Assembly (NCBI GenBank): GCA_016292045.1 | Contig: JAEEZX010000013.1 | Span: 1-64,000, forward strand | Length of the DNA: 64,000 nucleotides | Direction of reading: 5' to 3' | Source: Bacteroidaceae bacterium | GTDB lineage: Bacteria > Bacteroidota > Bacteroidia > Bacteroidales > Bacteroidaceae | In this document: piece after piece, positions 1 through 8,929 of the stretch | How the letters are laid out: the number at the start of each line of letters is the position of its first letter | Numbering within the stretch: the stretch's first letter is position 1 | Notes under the pieces: generated by a model | Told to the model about the DNA's origin: nothing | The model's database searches: none | What the model saw: the letters and a program-made list of their open reading frames with translations, nothing else | Program-made: the position numbers and the translations under genes

Positions 1-273
1 CTCCAGGCCGGTGAACAGTTTCTCGAAATAGTTGAGACACTTCGACACGCTGCTGCTGTTGTAGTCCGTACCGTCCCACGGACTGCCCCATCTCCATCCG
101 TTGAAATACATGTTGGGCGTATCCATCACGCCGTGCAGCACCACATGGTTGCCGTGCTCGTCAACAAACCACTTGCCGTCAACGTGGAGTGTAGGCAACG
201 GTTTCACGCCCTGTGCGGACATGCTTGTGGCAAATATCAGTGCCAGCAAGTATAAAAGGGTCGTCTTTTTCAT
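1..273 (-). CDS. Secreted glycoside hydrolase family 5-like protein, N-terminal part
   Basis: The gene starts with ATG at 271-273 on the minus strand and stays open to the window edge, giving 91 residues; the 3' part lies outside. A lysine-plus-hydrophobic signal peptide (about residues 1-20, ending near SMSAQ) is followed by LHVDGKWFVDEHGNHVVLHG. This is the usual opening strand of GH5-type cellulase, mannanase or xyloglucanase barrels, in which a 'G..ivd..G..v.l.G' stretch precedes the first barrel strand. The catalytic glutamates would lie beyond the window, so the subclass and substrate cannot be called. It lies 47 bp downstream of the TIGR02757 gene in the same direction, and I see no clear TAnnTTTG box in the gap, so it may be read through from the upstream genes. 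A related beta-helix or other GH clan with the same opening is the alternative. Confidence 0.65.
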   Translation of the reverse strand, partial: MKKTTLLYLLALIFATSMSAQGVKPLPTLHVDGKWFVDEHGNHVVLHGVMDTPNMYFNGWRWGSPWDGTDYNSSSVSKCLNYFEKLFTGLE

Positions 274-320
274 TTCTTTCAGTATTATTGATTTTTTCGG
301 TTTTATCGTAAATTTTCGTG

Positions 321-1070
321 TCAGGCGGCTATATGGTTCACTCCGTAGCCGAATAGGGCGAAATCGCCCTTCAGCGGGTCGCCGGGGAATATCGCAGCCA
401 GGGAATCGGTGAGACGGCGGGCGCTGCTCATGCTGGCCGACTTGCTGTGCAGCAGACCCAGACGCACGGATTGCCGGAGCACATGGGTGTCCATAGGCAT
501 GATGAGAGTGCGGCGGTCGATGAAACCGGCCCAAAGACCGATATCGACGGGAGAATCCGTGCGGCACATCCAGCGCAGGAACATGCAAACGCGCTTGCAT
601 GCCGACTGGATGTCCTTGGGGACAACGACGCTCACACCGTGACGGGCAAACCAGTCGCAGATGGCTGTGACGGCCTCCAAGCCCGTAGAAGCGCGCTGGC
701 GGACATAGTCGCCAAGGGTGCCGTGCTCCAGAAGCAGCTGCCGGTAGGCACACAGGAAACGGTGCATTGTGGCGTGGGTGTAGAGGCGGTAGAAGCAGGT
801 GGTGTCGTCGCAGCGGAAATGCTCCCCGAAACAACCCTGGCGCACCCATTCGTCCACCTGACCCTTGCTCCATGAGAGTATCATGCCTATTTTCTGCATA
901 AACTGCTTGCGGCTGCCGTAGCTCAGGCAGGAAGCAATGAACGCCATAGCCTCCTGATTGCGGCTGCCCTCCACCTGATGCATCCACCACGAGGGGTCGC
1001 CCTCAAGGAAGCGGGCGGTCTCGTACTGCTGTGCGTAGCGGATAAGAAGATTCATGGTCTCTTGGGTCAT
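321..1070 (-). CDS. TIGR02757 (DUF2400) family protein
   Basis: This 249-residue protein matches the TIGR02757/DUF2400 family, which is widespread in Bacteroidetes and has no established function. Seen in the sequence: an early GDPSWWMHQV segment, a central FLRWMCRTDSPVDIGLW segment, and the MPMDTHVLRQSVRLGL stretch followed by a C-terminal GDPLKGDFALFGYGV. The helical layout with an invariant 'MPLDTHv.r.sr.LGL'-like block recalls helix-hairpin-helix DNA glycosylases, but a nuclease or glycosylase role is inference only. The full length agrees with the family. It follows tsaE by 22 bp in what looks like the psd-pssA-tsaE transcription unit. Confidence 0.85.
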   Translation of the reverse strand: MTQETMNLLIRYAQQYETARFLEGDPSWWMHQVEGSRNQEAMAFIASCLSYGSRKQFMQKIGMILSWSKGQVDEWVRQGCFGEHFRCDDTTCFYRLYTHATMHRFLCAYRQLLLEHGTLGDYVRQRASTGLEAVTAICDWFARHGVSVVVPKDIQSACKRVCMFLRWMCRTDSPVDIGLWAGFIDRRTLIMPMDTHVLRQSVRLGLLHSKSASMSSARRLTDSLAAIFPGDPLKGDFALFGYGVNHIAA

Positions 1071-1092
1071 TATGCAACGGATGGTAAAAGGG

Positions 1093-1503
1093 TCAGTTCA
1101 TTGTGATGCGACGACCGCCGTCGTCAAGTGTCTCTATGGTGACGCGTACGGCATCCCCGGGAAGCAGGTCCTCGATGAGTTCCGGCCACTCGATGAAGCA
1201 CAGATGCCCGCTGTAGCAATACTCCTCAAAGCCCAGATCGTAGGCCTCCTCAATGCGGCGGATGCGGTAGAAGTCGAAGTGATATACGGGCTGGCGTCCT
1301 TCATACTCGTTGACGATGGCAAAGGTGGGGGAGGTGACGGTGTCGGTGACTCCGAGACACTCGCAGAGGGCCTTGATGAAAGTGGTCTTGCCTGCTCCCA
1401 TATTGCCGTAGAATGCGAACACGCGGGCATCTCCCATGTGGTCGATAAACTGCTGTGCCGCCTGTGGCAGAGCATCAATGCTATGGACAACGATGCTCAA
1501 CAT
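1093..1503 (-). CDS. tsaE: tRNA threonylcarbamoyladenosine biosynthesis ATPase TsaE
   Basis: TsaE is the small ATPase that works with TsaB and TsaD to place threonylcarbamoyl on A37 of ANN-decoding tRNAs in the cytoplasm. The 136-residue length is normal. A Walker A motif GNMGAGKTT is at residues 33-41, followed by the family signature TSPTFAIVNEY and then YHFDFYRI, the conserved 'hfDlYRl' strand. FIEWPELI near residue 105 is the usual Walker B-like region with the catalytic glutamate. It begins two bases after pssA ends, so the two are certainly co-transcribed. Confidence 0.95.
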   Translation of the reverse strand: MLSIVVHSIDALPQAAQQFIDHMGDARVFAFYGNMGAGKTTFIKALCECLGVTDTVTSPTFAIVNEYEGRQPVYHFDFYRIRRIEEAYDLGFEEYCYSGHLCFIEWPELIEDLLPGDAVRVTIETLDDGGRRITMN

Positions 1504-1505
1504 AA

Positions 1506-2219
1506 TTACTTACGTGAAATGAAAAGCTGGGCTACGGACAGAGCGATATACCACACGATGATGGCGGCAAAGGCGCTTGCCCCGAAACAGATGCAGGGCA
1601 GACAGCCCAGAAGGAAAATATACTTGATGCTGTTGTCACGCCATGAGAGGTTCTTGAACTTCAGGGCAAACAGCGGAATCTCTGCCACCAGCAGGAACGA
1701 TGCAGCCAGCATGAAAAGGAAAAGGAAGGCTGCATTGAAGAGATAGCTTGTGAGGAAGGCGTGCTGACCCACCACCAGGCTGCCCCAGAAGAGGGCGTTG
1801 GCAGGCGTCGGCACTCCGATGAAGGAAGTGGCCTGGCGCGTGTCGAGATTGAACTTGGCCAGACGCAGCGCCGAGAAGGCCGCCATAATGAATGCGGTGT
1901 AGGGCATGACACCCTTTATGGGAAGCATCCATTCGGGATATTCCACCTCGAAGAAAAGCGAGAAGAGTATCATGGACGGAGCCACGCCGAAAGTGATGAC
2001 ATCGGCAAGAGAGTCGAGTTCCTTGCCGATGGGGGAGGAAACACCCAGAAGACGGGCAGACATACCGTCGAAGAAATCGAACACAGCACCCAGAATGATA
2101 AATGCTACAGCCCACACGTAGGAGGCCGGATGCTCGTAAGCATGCGCAGCACATACTGTGGCTATGCAGCCGCAGATGAGATTCATGCAGGTGATGCTGT
2201 TGGGTATGTGTTTCTTCAT
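1506..2219 (-). CDS. pssA: CDP-diacylglycerol--serine O-phosphatidyltransferase
   Basis: This integral membrane enzyme joins CDP-diacylglycerol and L-serine to make phosphatidylserine, the precursor of phosphatidylethanolamine. The complete CDP-alcohol phosphotransferase signature DGx2ARx8Gx3Dx3D is present as DGMSAR, eight residues, G, KEL, D, SLA, D. Around it are six or so hydrophobic helices, ending with a long C-terminal pair. The 237-residue length fits the Bacteroidetes type. The ATG overlaps the psd stop by 4 nt (ATGA), so the substrate-product pair psd-pssA is translationally coupled. Confidence 0.95.
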   Translation of the reverse strand: MKKHIPNSITCMNLICGCIATVCAAHAYEHPASYVWAVAFIILGAVFDFFDGMSARLLGVSSPIGKELDSLADVITFGVAPSMILFSLFFEVEYPEWMLPIKGVMPYTAFIMAAFSALRLAKFNLDTRQATSFIGVPTPANALFWGSLVVGQHAFLTSYLFNAAFLFLFMLAASFLLVAEIPLFALKFKNLSWRDNSIKYIFLLGCLPCICFGASAFAAIIVWYIALSVAQLFISRK

Positions 2220-2905
2220 AGTGTTGCAATGACAGTTTCGTTTCCTGTGGTTTTCTGTCCCACTCCTACAAGTATCTTGGCATCCAGAGGCAGATAGACA
2301 TCCACGCGGCTGCCGAACTTGATAAATCCGAGATGCTCGTCCACCACGCAGTCCTCACCGGGCTTGAGATAGGTGACGATGCGGCGCGCCAAGGCACCGG
2401 CCACCTGGCGGATGAGGATATCCTGTCCCTCGGGGGTGGTGATGATGATGCTGCTGCGCTCGTTCTCCGTGCTGGCCTTGGGAAGCCACGCTGCCTTATA
2501 GCGGCCGTTGTGGTGTATCACGGTCTTCACCCTGCCGTCGCAGGGCACCCAGTTGTTGTGCACATTGAACAGGCTCATGAAGATGCTCACCATGATACGG
2601 GGCTCGTGGAAGAACTCGTCCTCCATCACTTCCTCCACAACCACCACCTTGCCGTCGGCAGAGGCTACGACGGTGCGCTCGTTGTCGCCTTCGAAACGGC
2701 GTACCGGGCACTGGAAAAAGTTGAGCACAACGGCGTAGAAGACAATGCTAACTCCCAGAACTACATAGCAGAACACTTTCCACGGACCAAAGGCGTAGAA
2801 AGTGAGCAGATTGAGCAGCACCAAAGATACACCGCTGATGATCAAGGTGCTTGTGCCTTCGCGGTGTATACGTATTTTCTTGAGTTTTCTGAGTTTTTTA
2901 CCCAT
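2216..2905 (-). CDS. psd: Phosphatidylserine decarboxylase (pyruvoyl type)
   Basis: Psd converts phosphatidylserine to phosphatidylethanolamine at the inner membrane. The 229-residue protein is of the short form seen in Bacteroidetes. An N-terminal basic stretch is followed by two hydrophobic segments (about residues 20-65). The catalytic domain contains [12 protein letters not shown]. Near the C-terminus [14 protein letters not shown] holds the Gly-Ser site where the chain self-cleaves into beta and alpha subunits and the serine becomes the pyruvoyl group. It is the first gene of the minus-strand unit psd-pssA-tsaE-TIGR02757, with a TACCTTTG box 22 bp upstream. Confidence 0.95.
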   Translation of the reverse strand: MGKKLRKLKKIRIHREGTSTLIISGVSLVLLNLLTFYAFGPWKVFCYVVLGVSIVFYAVVLNFFQCPVRRFEGDNERTVVASADGKVVVVEEVMEDEFFHEPRIMVSIFMSLFNVHNNWVPCDGRVKTVIHHNGRYKAAWLPKASTENERSSIIITTPEGQDILIRQVAGALARRIVTYLKPGEDCVVDEHLGFIKFGSRVDVYLPLDAKILVGVGQKTTGNETVIATL

Positions 2906-2926
2906 GAATTATTCCACTTTTCGTGA

Positions 2927-2934
2927 CAAAGGTA
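2927..2934 (-). promoter_or_regulatory. -7 box TACCTTTG for the psd operon
   Basis: The minus-strand octamer TACCTTTG matches the Bacteroidetes primary sigma factor -7 consensus TAnnTTTG and lies 22 bp upstream of the psd start. A convincing -33 TTTG at standard spacing is not visible. It is the only good promoter candidate for the psd-pssA-tsaE unit. Confidence 0.65.
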
Positions 2935-3039
2935 GTAAAAAGTTGCAAATATGTATAATGAAAAGGGCGTTTTTTTGTCGTTAACATCATTTTTCTTCGT
3001 TTTTCCGGTTCCGGCGTGCGCCTTTAACTGTTTTTTTCA

Positions 3040-3047
3040 TATCTTTG
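3040..3047 (+). promoter_or_regulatory. -7 box TATCTTTG for dnaE
   Basis: TATCTTTG sits only 11 bp before the ATG at 3059. By the usual geometry transcription would start around 3050-3054, leaving a leader of only a few nucleotides. The box also decides the dnaE start, because the longer open frame from 2951 would begin upstream of its own promoter. Confidence 0.75.
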
Positions 3048-3058
3048 CCGTTGGAATT

Positions 3059-6000
3059 ATGCAAGACTACGTACATCTTCACGTTCACACCCAGTATTCC
3101 CTGCTTGACGGGCAGGCTTCGATACCGCATCTGGTGGACAAGGCTGTCAAGGACGGAATGCGTGGAATGGCTATCACGGATCATGGCAACATGTTCGGTG
3201 TGAAGGAGCTTTTCGACTATGTAAACGGTGTAAACAAGAAGCGGAAGGCAGAGGGGCTGGAGCCCTTCAAGCCCATCTTCGGATGCGAGATGTATGTGGC
3301 GCGCAGAGGCGATGCCGAGCATCAGAAGGAAGGCAAGGCGGACCAGAGCGGCTGGCACCTTATCGTTCTTGCCAAGAATGAGACGGGCTATCATAATCTG
3401 GTGAAGCTGGTGTCAAGGAGTTGGGTGAAGGGTTACTATATGCGTCCCCGTACCGACCACAGGACGTTGGAGCAGTTTCACGAAGGTCTCATCATCTGCT
3501 CGGCCTGTATAGGCGGCGAGGTGCCCAAGAAGATTGTCGCCGGCGACCTTGCGGCGGCTGAAGAAGCGGTGAAATGGTTCCATAACATATGGGGCGAGGA
3601 CTACTATCTGGAGCTGCAGCGACACGAGGTGAAGGACCCGAGACTGATAGCAAATCGCGAGACATACCAGATACAGCAGAAGGTGAATCCCGTGCTGATA
3701 GACCTCGCACGCAAATATGGAATAAAACTCATCTGCACAAATGACTCCCATTTTGTGGAGCAGGAGGATGCCGAGGCGCACGACCATCTGCTGTGTCTCA
3801 ACAGCGGTAAGGATCTGGACGACCCCAACCGTATGAGGTACTCCAAACAGGAGTGGTTCAAGACTCGTGCGGAGATGAATGAAATCTTCTCGGACATTCC
3901 CGAGGCGTTGTCCAACACGTTGGAGATACTGGACAAGGTGGAGACCTACAATCTGGAGTCGAATCCCATCATGCCCTTCTTCCCCATACCGGAAAGCTAC
4001 GGTACGGAGGAGATCTGGCGCGAGAAATACACCGAAGAGGACCTGTTCAGGGAGTTTACCTCCGATGAAAACGGCGAAAATCCCCTTCCGCGTGAGGAGG
4101 GCGAGAAGAAGATAACGAAGCTGGGAGGCTACGACAAACTGTATCGCATCAAATTTGAGGCGGACTATCTGGGCCAACTGGCCTACGAGGGTGCGGCACG
4201 TCTGTACCCACAGCCGCTGAGCAAGGAGGTGGACGACCGCATACGCTTCGAGCTCCATATCATGAAGACGATGGGTTTCCCGGGATACTTCCTCATAGTG
4301 CAGGACTTCATCAACTCGGCGCGTAACGAACTCGGTGTGTGGGTGGGTCCGGGACGAGGCAGTGCCGCAGGTAGTGTGGTGGCATATTGTCTCGGTATCA
4401 CGCGCCTCGACCCGATGAAATACGACCTGCTGTTCGAGAGGTTTCTGAATCCCGACCGTATATCACTGCCCGATATCGATACAGACTTCGACGATGACGG
4501 CAGAGGGAAGGTGCTGAAATGGGTGATGGAGAAATACGGCGTGGAAAACTGCGCCCACATCATCACCTACGGTACGATGGCGACGAAGAACAGCATCAAG
4601 GATGTTGCGCGCGTTGAGAAGCTTCCCCTCGACAAGGCGAATGCCCTCTGCAAGGCCATTCCCGACCGCTTGTCGCTCAACGGCAAGGAAGTGAAGATGA
4701 ATCTGGAGAATGCCATCAAGTGCACGCCTGAGTTACAGATGGCGGAGAAGAGTCAGGACCCGAGGGAGGCAAATACTATAAAATATGCCCGTATGCTGGA
4801 GGGACAGATACGAGGCACAGGTATACATGCCTGTGGCTTCATCATCTGCCGGGACCCGATTTCCGAGCACGTACCTGTATCTACAGCAGACGATCCGGAC
4901 TTCCCGGGAGAGAAGACGGCGGTGACCCAGTATGACGGTCATGTCATCGAAAGCACGGGACTCATCAAGATGGACTTCCTGGGGCTGAAGACCCTCTCGC
5001 AGATGAAGGAGGCCTGCCGAGTCATCAAGGAGTCGCGCGGCATAGATGTGGACATAGACACCATACCTCTGGACGACGAGCTGACCTTCCGGCTCTATCA
5101 GGAAGGACGCACGGTGGGTACGTTCCAGTTTGAATCTGCCGGTATGCAGAAATACCTGAAGGAACTGCATCCCACGGTGTTTGAGGACCTTATAGCAATG
5201 AATGCTCTGTATCGCCCGGGCCCGATGGACTACATTCCGTCGTTCATCGCCAGAAAGAACGGACGCGAAACGATAACTTACGACATACCGGTAATGGAGA
5301 AGTATCTCAAGGATACTTACGGTATTACTGTATATCAGGAGCAGGTCATGCTGTTGTCGCGTCTCTTGGCAGGCTTTACACGCGGTGAGTCCGATGCCCT
5401 GCGTAAGGCGATGGGTAAGAAGAAAAAGGAGATCGTTGACGCCATGAAACCCAAGTTCCTCGAGGGCGGCAAGAAAAACGGACACGACCCGGAGGTGCTG
5501 GAGAAGATATGGGCAGACTGGGAGAAGTTTGCCTCTTATGCCTTCAACAAGTCGCATGCTGCGTGCTATTCGTGGGTGGCATATCAGACGGCCTATCTCA
5601 AGGCGCACTATCCTGCGGAATTCATGGCAGCCCTGCTGACAAGGGCAAAGGACGATATCAAGGAGGTGACAAAGCTTCTTGAGGAATGCCACTCCATGCG
5701 TATTCAAGTGCTCGGTCCGGATGTCAACGAGTCGCACGGCAACTTCGGTGTGGGACGTGACGGACATATACGTTTCGGTCTCATGGCTATCAAGGGACTT
5801 GGAGTGGCGGCTGCGGAGGCGATTGTGGCGGAGCGCGAGAAGAACGGTCTTTATAAGGATATATTCGACTTCGTGCAGAGAGTGCCCATGTCGCAGGTGA
5901 AACGCAGCGGTCTGGAGAGTTTGGCATTCAGCGGAGCGTTCGACAGCTTCAGTGATATGATACGCAGGGAGCAGTTCTCCGCAGTAGGTAATCACGGGGA

Positions 6001-6784
6001 GGTGTTCCTTGACACACTGACAAAGTTCGGCAATAGCTACCAACAAAGTCAGATGGAGGCCCAGTATTCGCTTTTCGGGGCGGATATGGTGGAAATCACC
6101 AGACCTCCCATCCCACAAGCGGAACCGTGGAGCAACCTTGAACGCCTCAATAAGGAGCGCGACCTTGTCGGTATTTATCTAAGCGCTCATCCTTTGGATG
6201 AATATGCGGTGGTGTTGCAGGATGTTTGCAATATGCGTATGACGGCGATGGACGACCTCGATGCGTACGCAGGACAGGAAGTGCATCTCGGAGGTATTGT
6301 CACGGGTTTGCGCCAGGGAATAACGAAGCGCGGTGCGCCATACGGTATTGTCACAATAGAGGACTTCAGCGGAAGCGGGGAGATTCCCCTCTTCGGACAG
6401 GACTGGCCGCGCTGGGGAGGATACATGGTGTCCGGTGCGGCACTCTTTATCAGCGGACAGGTGCAGGGAAGGCAGTATGATCAGACGCGTATGGAGTTTC
6501 GTATCGGTAAGATAGAAATGCTCAGTGAAGTGGCAGACAGCCTTGTGCAGACTCTTACTGTGCACCTTCCCGTGGATGTCCTGAATCGCGACTTTGTGGA
6601 GGAATTTGCAGAATTGTCAAAGCCTCGTGAAGGTGAGGAAGGTACAGTGGATCTGCGTTTCATACTTTCAGATCCGACGGGAGAAAGACTTGAGATGAAA
6701 GCTACTGCCGGTAAGGTTCGTGTGACAAAGTCACTGCTTGACTTCCTCAGGCAGGATGAGCGTATAGAATATAGAATAAACTAA
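3059..6784 (+). CDS. dnaE: DNA polymerase III subunit alpha
   Basis: This is the catalytic subunit of the replicative DNA polymerase, 1241 residues, as usual for Bacteroidetes DnaE. The N-terminal PHP domain starts at once with HLHVHTQYSLLDG and contains ITDHGNMFG and TNDSHFVEQEDAEAHD, so its metal-binding residues look intact. The polymerase core carries GPGRGSAAGSVVAY and PDIDTDFDDDGRGKV, with the catalytic aspartates at D472 and D474. GTGIHACGFII and RPGPMDYIPSFIARK follow. The helix-hairpin-helix and OB-fold regions lie in the last third. The frame is open from 2951, but the earlier start would place the promoter inside the gene and add 36 residues unlike the family, so ATG 3059 is chosen. 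Confidence 0.97.
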   Translation: MQDYVHLHVHTQYSLLDGQASIPHLVDKAVKDGMRGMAITDHGNMFGVKELFDYVNGVNKKRKAEGLEPFKPIFGCEMYVARRGDAEHQKEGKADQSGWHLIVLAKNETGYHNLVKLVSRSWVKGYYMRPRTDHRTLEQFHEGLIICSACIGGEVPKKIVAGDLAAAEEAVKWFHNIWGEDYYLELQRHEVKDPRLIANRETYQIQQKVNPVLIDLARKYGIKLICTNDSHFVEQEDAEAHDHLLCLNSGKDLDDPNRMRYSKQEWFKTRAEMNEIFSDIPEALSNTLEILDKVETYNLESNPIMPFFPIPESYGTEEIWREKYTEEDLFREFTSDENGENPLPREEGEKKITKLGGYDKLYRIKFEADYLGQLAYEGAARLYPQPLSKEVDDRIRFELHIMKTMGFPGYFLIVQDFINSARNELGVWVGPGRGSAAGSVVAYCLGITRLDPMKYDLLFERFLNPDRISLPDIDTDFDDDGRGKVLKWVMEKYGVENCAHIITYGTMATKNSIKDVARVEKLPLDKANALCKAIPDRLSLNGKEVKMNLENAIKCTPELQMAEKSQDPREANTIKYARMLEGQIRGTGIHACGFIICRDPISEHVPVSTADDPDFPGEKTAVTQYDGHVIESTGLIKMDFLGLKTLSQMKEACRVIKESRGIDVDIDTIPLDDELTFRLYQEGRTVGTFQFESAGMQKYLKELHPTVFEDLIAMNALYRPGPMDYIPSFIARKNGRETITYDIPVMEKYLKDTYGITVYQEQVMLLSRLLAGFTRGESDALRKAMGKKKKEIVDAMKPKFLEGGKKNGHDPEVLEKIWADWEKFASYAFNKSHAACYSWVAYQTAYLKAHYPAEFMAALLTRAKDDIKEVTKLLEECHSMRIQVLGPDVNESHGNFGVGRDGHIRFGLMAIKGLGVAAAEAIVAEREKNGLYKDIFDFVQRVPMSQVKRSGLESLAFSGAFDSFSDMIRREQFSAVGNHGEVFLDTLTKFGNSYQQSQMEAQYSLFGADMVEITRPPIPQAEPWSNLERLNKERDLVGIYLSAHPLDEYAVVLQDVCNMRMTAMDDLDAYAGQEVHLGGIVTGLRQGITKRGAPYGIVTIEDFSGSGEIPLFGQDWPRWGGYMVSGAALFISGQVQGRQYDQTRMEFRIGKIEMLSEVADSLVQTLTVHLPVDVLNRDFVEEFAELSKPREGEEGTVDLRFILSDPTGERLEMKATAGKVRVTKSLLDFLRQDERIEYRIN

Positions 6785-6795
6785 AAAGGAGTATT

Positions 6796-7104
6796 ATGGA
6801 AATCAACAGTCAGAATCTGTCCGCATTTGTGGCAACAGGTAAGCCCGTGGTAATTGACTTTTGGGCTACATGGTGCGGTCCCTGCCAGAAGATGGGACCT
6901 GTGATTGAGCAGTTGGCAGCAGACTATGAGGGCAAGGCCATAGTGGGGAAATGCGATGTCGATGAGGACGAGGAACTCGCGATGCAGTTCAGCGTGCGCA
7001 GCATTCCTACAATAGTGTTTCTCAAGGACGGAGAACTGCGCGACGTACAGATCGGTGCATGCCCGAAGTCTGTTTTGGAAGAAAAACTGAACAAACTCCT
7101 GTGA
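6796..7104 (+). CDS. trxA: Thioredoxin
   Basis: This is a 102-residue cytoplasmic dithiol-disulfide reductase. The active site FWATWCGPCQKM has the canonical WCGPC. The buried aspartate is in VIDFWA, and the cis-proline is in SIPTIVF. It has no signal peptide. It lies 11 bp after dnaE and has one of the few clear Shine-Dalgarno-like sequences in the window (AAAAGGAG, 6791 area). It is probably co-transcribed with dnaE and the following small acidic protein. Confidence 0.96.
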   Translation: MEINSQNLSAFVATGKPVVIDFWATWCGPCQKMGPVIEQLAADYEGKAIVGKCDVDEDEELAMQFSVRSIPTIVFLKDGELRDVQIGACPKSVLEEKLNKLL

Positions 7105-7109
7105 TTCGT

Positions 7110-7427
7110 ATGGAAAACGAGGAAATGCTTTTTGCGGAAGAAGACCGTAAGACAGTAGCTTTTATCAAGAACTATCTGCCACAGGAGGTGAAAGACAAGT
7201 TCTCCGAGGACGATATATATTATTTTCTCGATGCTTTCGTGGAATATTGCGACAAGAAAGGAATGTTCGAAAGTGAGGAAGAGGAATGTGATGTCGATTT
7301 GGATGAGGCTGCGGCCTTCATGGCGCAACTCGCGAAAAAGGAGAAGATAGGTTCATTCGAAGCAGATGACGTTCGCTGGATTGTGGACGGACAGATGGAA
7401 TACTGGGACAGTCTCAATGAAGAATGA
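7110..7427 (+). CDS. Small acidic conserved hypothetical protein
   Basis: I do not recognise a named family. The ATG at 7110 gives 105 residues, very acidic, rich in Glu, Asp and Tyr, with a probable helical fold: NYLPQEVKDKFSEDDIYYFL, an EEEECDVDLDEAAAFM core and VRWIVDGQMEYWDSLNEE at the end. It has no signal peptide or membrane segment. The start is chosen 5 bp after trxA because the longer open frame overlaps trxA by 15 codons. Its 3' end overlaps tadA by 11 nt. Proteins of this type are common between housekeeping genes in Bacteroidales; no role is implied beyond probable co-expression with trxA and tadA. Confidence 0.75.
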   Translation: MENEEMLFAEEDRKTVAFIKNYLPQEVKDKFSEDDIYYFLDAFVEYCDKKGMFESEEEECDVDLDEAAAFMAQLAKKEKIGSFEADDVRWIVDGQMEYWDSLNEE

Positions 7428-7854
7428 CGAACGCTTCATGAAGCTGGCTCTTGATGAGGCCCGCAAGGCAGAATCGGAAGGCGAGGTACCCATTGGTGCG
7501 GTGATAGTGTCCAAGGGTATGGTCATTGCCCGGGGGCATAATCTCACGGAGCATCTTCATGATGTCACAGCCCATGCCGAGATGCAGGCCATTACGGCTG
7601 CTGCAGAGCATCTTGGCGGGAAATATCTCCAGGACTGCACGCTATATGTTACGGTGGAACCGTGTGTAATGTGTGCGGGTGCTCTGGGGTGGAGTCAGAT
7701 TTCGCGCATTGTATATGGGGCTCCCGACGAAAAGAGAGGATTCAGGTCGTTCGCTCCACAGGCGCTTCACCCGAAGACAGAGGTGGAGGAGGGTGTCATG
7801 TGTGAGGAATGTGCTGCGATGATGACAGAGTTCTTTAAGAAGAAGCGTCCGTAA
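7417..7854 (+). CDS. tadA: tRNA-specific adenosine deaminase
   Basis: TadA deaminates A34 to inosine in the anticodon of tRNA-Arg(ACG). The 145-residue protein has the zinc deaminase motifs: HAEMQAI with the catalytic His-Ala-Glu, and PCVMCAGAL supplying two cysteines. GAPDEKRGF follows, as in TadA and unlike cytidine deaminases. ATG at 7417 (MKNDERFMKLALDEA) matches the normal family start; the frame is open 51 nt further upstream but that would extend into the preceding gene. Guanine deaminase of the same superfamily is less likely given the length and GALGWSQISRIVYG. Confidence 0.93.
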   Translation: MKNDERFMKLALDEARKAESEGEVPIGAVIVSKGMVIARGHNLTEHLHDVTAHAEMQAITAAAEHLGGKYLQDCTLYVTVEPCVMCAGALGWSQISRIVYGAPDEKRGFRSFAPQALHPKTEVEEGVMCEECAAMMTEFFKKKRP

Positions 7855-7865
7855 ACATGTAGAAA

Positions 7866-8210
7866 ATGGCACAGCACAACGTTCTTGGCGGCAAGGGTGA
7901 GGATTTGGCTGCAGACTATCTTGTGGCTAAAGGTTATACCATATTGGAACGTAACTGGCGCAGCGGACATAAGGAGATAGACATTGTCGCACGTAATCAG
8001 AACGAGGTGGTCTTTGTAGAAGTCAAGACACGGCATTCGGAATTCTTCGGACGCCCGGAGGAGTCTGTTACACCACGTAAGATGAAACTTCTTATAAGTG
8101 CGGCGGATGCTTATCTGAGGGAGCGATGTATAGACGATGACGCACGCTTTGACGTGATATGTGTGGTGAACGGCAGTCTACGCCATTATGAAGGTGCTTT
8201 CCGGCCATGA
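7866..8210 (+). CDS. YraN family (UPF0102) endonuclease-like protein
   Basis: This is a 114-residue protein of the UPF0102/YraN family. LGGKGEDLAADYLVAKGY opens the domain. The restriction-endonuclease-like core is visible as EIDIVARN...VVFVEVKTR, giving the E...D...ExK arrangement of a PD-(D/E)xK nuclease. The family is annotated as a putative endonuclease or Holliday-junction resolvase relative, but no activity is firmly established. It starts 11 bp after tadA and its end overlaps birA by 4 nt. Confidence 0.9.
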   Translation: MAQHNVLGGKGEDLAADYLVAKGYTILERNWRSGHKEIDIVARNQNEVVFVEVKTRHSEFFGRPEESVTPRKMKLLISAADAYLRERCIDDDARFDVICVVNGSLRHYEGAFRP

Positions 8211-8929
8211 GGATATTGAGATTTGACAGTTGTACGTCTACCAACGATATCCTCAAAGCGGAGCAGGGGGACTTTGTTGTAGCTGTTGCCGATAAGCAGA
8301 CCGCAGGTCGCGGGCAGAGGGGGAATACGTGGATATCCGATAGCGGAAAGAATCTTCTGTTCAGTATTCTGGTCACTCCCGGGCAGTTGAATGTCGGTGA
8401 CGCATTCGTCCTGTCTCAGGGTATAGCCTTGTCCATCTGCAATGTCCTTGTGCATTATATCCCAGAGGGACGGGTGAGTGTTAAATGGCCCAATGACATA
8501 TATGTGGACAGGAGAAAAATATGCGGCATACTTATTGAGAACGACTTGCAGGGACGACGTGTGACGAGAAGCATTATCGGTTGCGGTATAAATGTGAATC
8601 AGGTCTCTTTTCCCGACGGTCTTGCTGCTCCGGCAACATCGGTGGCGATGGAATCGGGTGAGGAAATGTCCTGCGAAACGGTTTTGAGGGACGTGACGGA
8701 TGCGTTTGCGCGGACGTACGCAGATATCTGTGCGGGACATTACGAAGATATAAGGGCTCAATATCACGAACATCTGTTCTTTCGCGGAGTGCATGCTCGC
8801 TATGAGGACAAGGACGGCGAGTTTGACGGAGTGATATCTCATGTGGAAAACGACGGACATTTAATAATTAAGGATGCAGAGGGCGGCTTGCGTCGCTATG
8901 CATTCAAGGAAATAAAACTAAAATTATGA
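8207..8929 (+). CDS. birA: Biotin--[acetyl-CoA-carboxylase] ligase
   Basis: This 240-residue enzyme attaches biotin to the carrier domain of biotin-dependent carboxylases through biotinyl-AMP. Motifs seen are DSCTSTNDIL at the start, QTAGRGQRGNTW (the GRGRxG-type adenylate-binding loop) and VKWPNDIYVDRRKICGILIE, with the catalytic lysine in the last. It lacks the N-terminal winged helix of E. coli BirA, so it is a monofunctional ligase and not a biotin-operon repressor. It overlaps both yraN and pyrH by 4 nt. Confidence 0.95.
   Translation: MRILRFDSCTSTNDILKAEQGDFVVAVADKQTAGRGQRGNTWISDSGKNLLFSILVTPGQLNVGDAFVLSQGIALSICNVLVHYIPEGRVSVKWPNDIYVDRRKICGILIENDLQGRRVTRSIIGCGINVNQVSFPDGLAAPATSVAMESGEEMSCETVLRDVTDAFARTYADICAGHYEDIRAQYHEHLFFRGVHARYEDKDGEFDGVISHVENDGHLIIKDAEGGLRRYAFKEIKLKL

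Noticed and set aside
2951-3058. 36-codon upstream extension of dnaE
   Set aside because: The promoter -7 box (3040-3047) lies inside it, and the PHP domain begins directly at ATG 3059.
4733-6118. Minus-strand open frame of 461 codons opposite dnaE
   Set aside because: DnaE is certain on the plus strand and the antisense product has no motif or start context.
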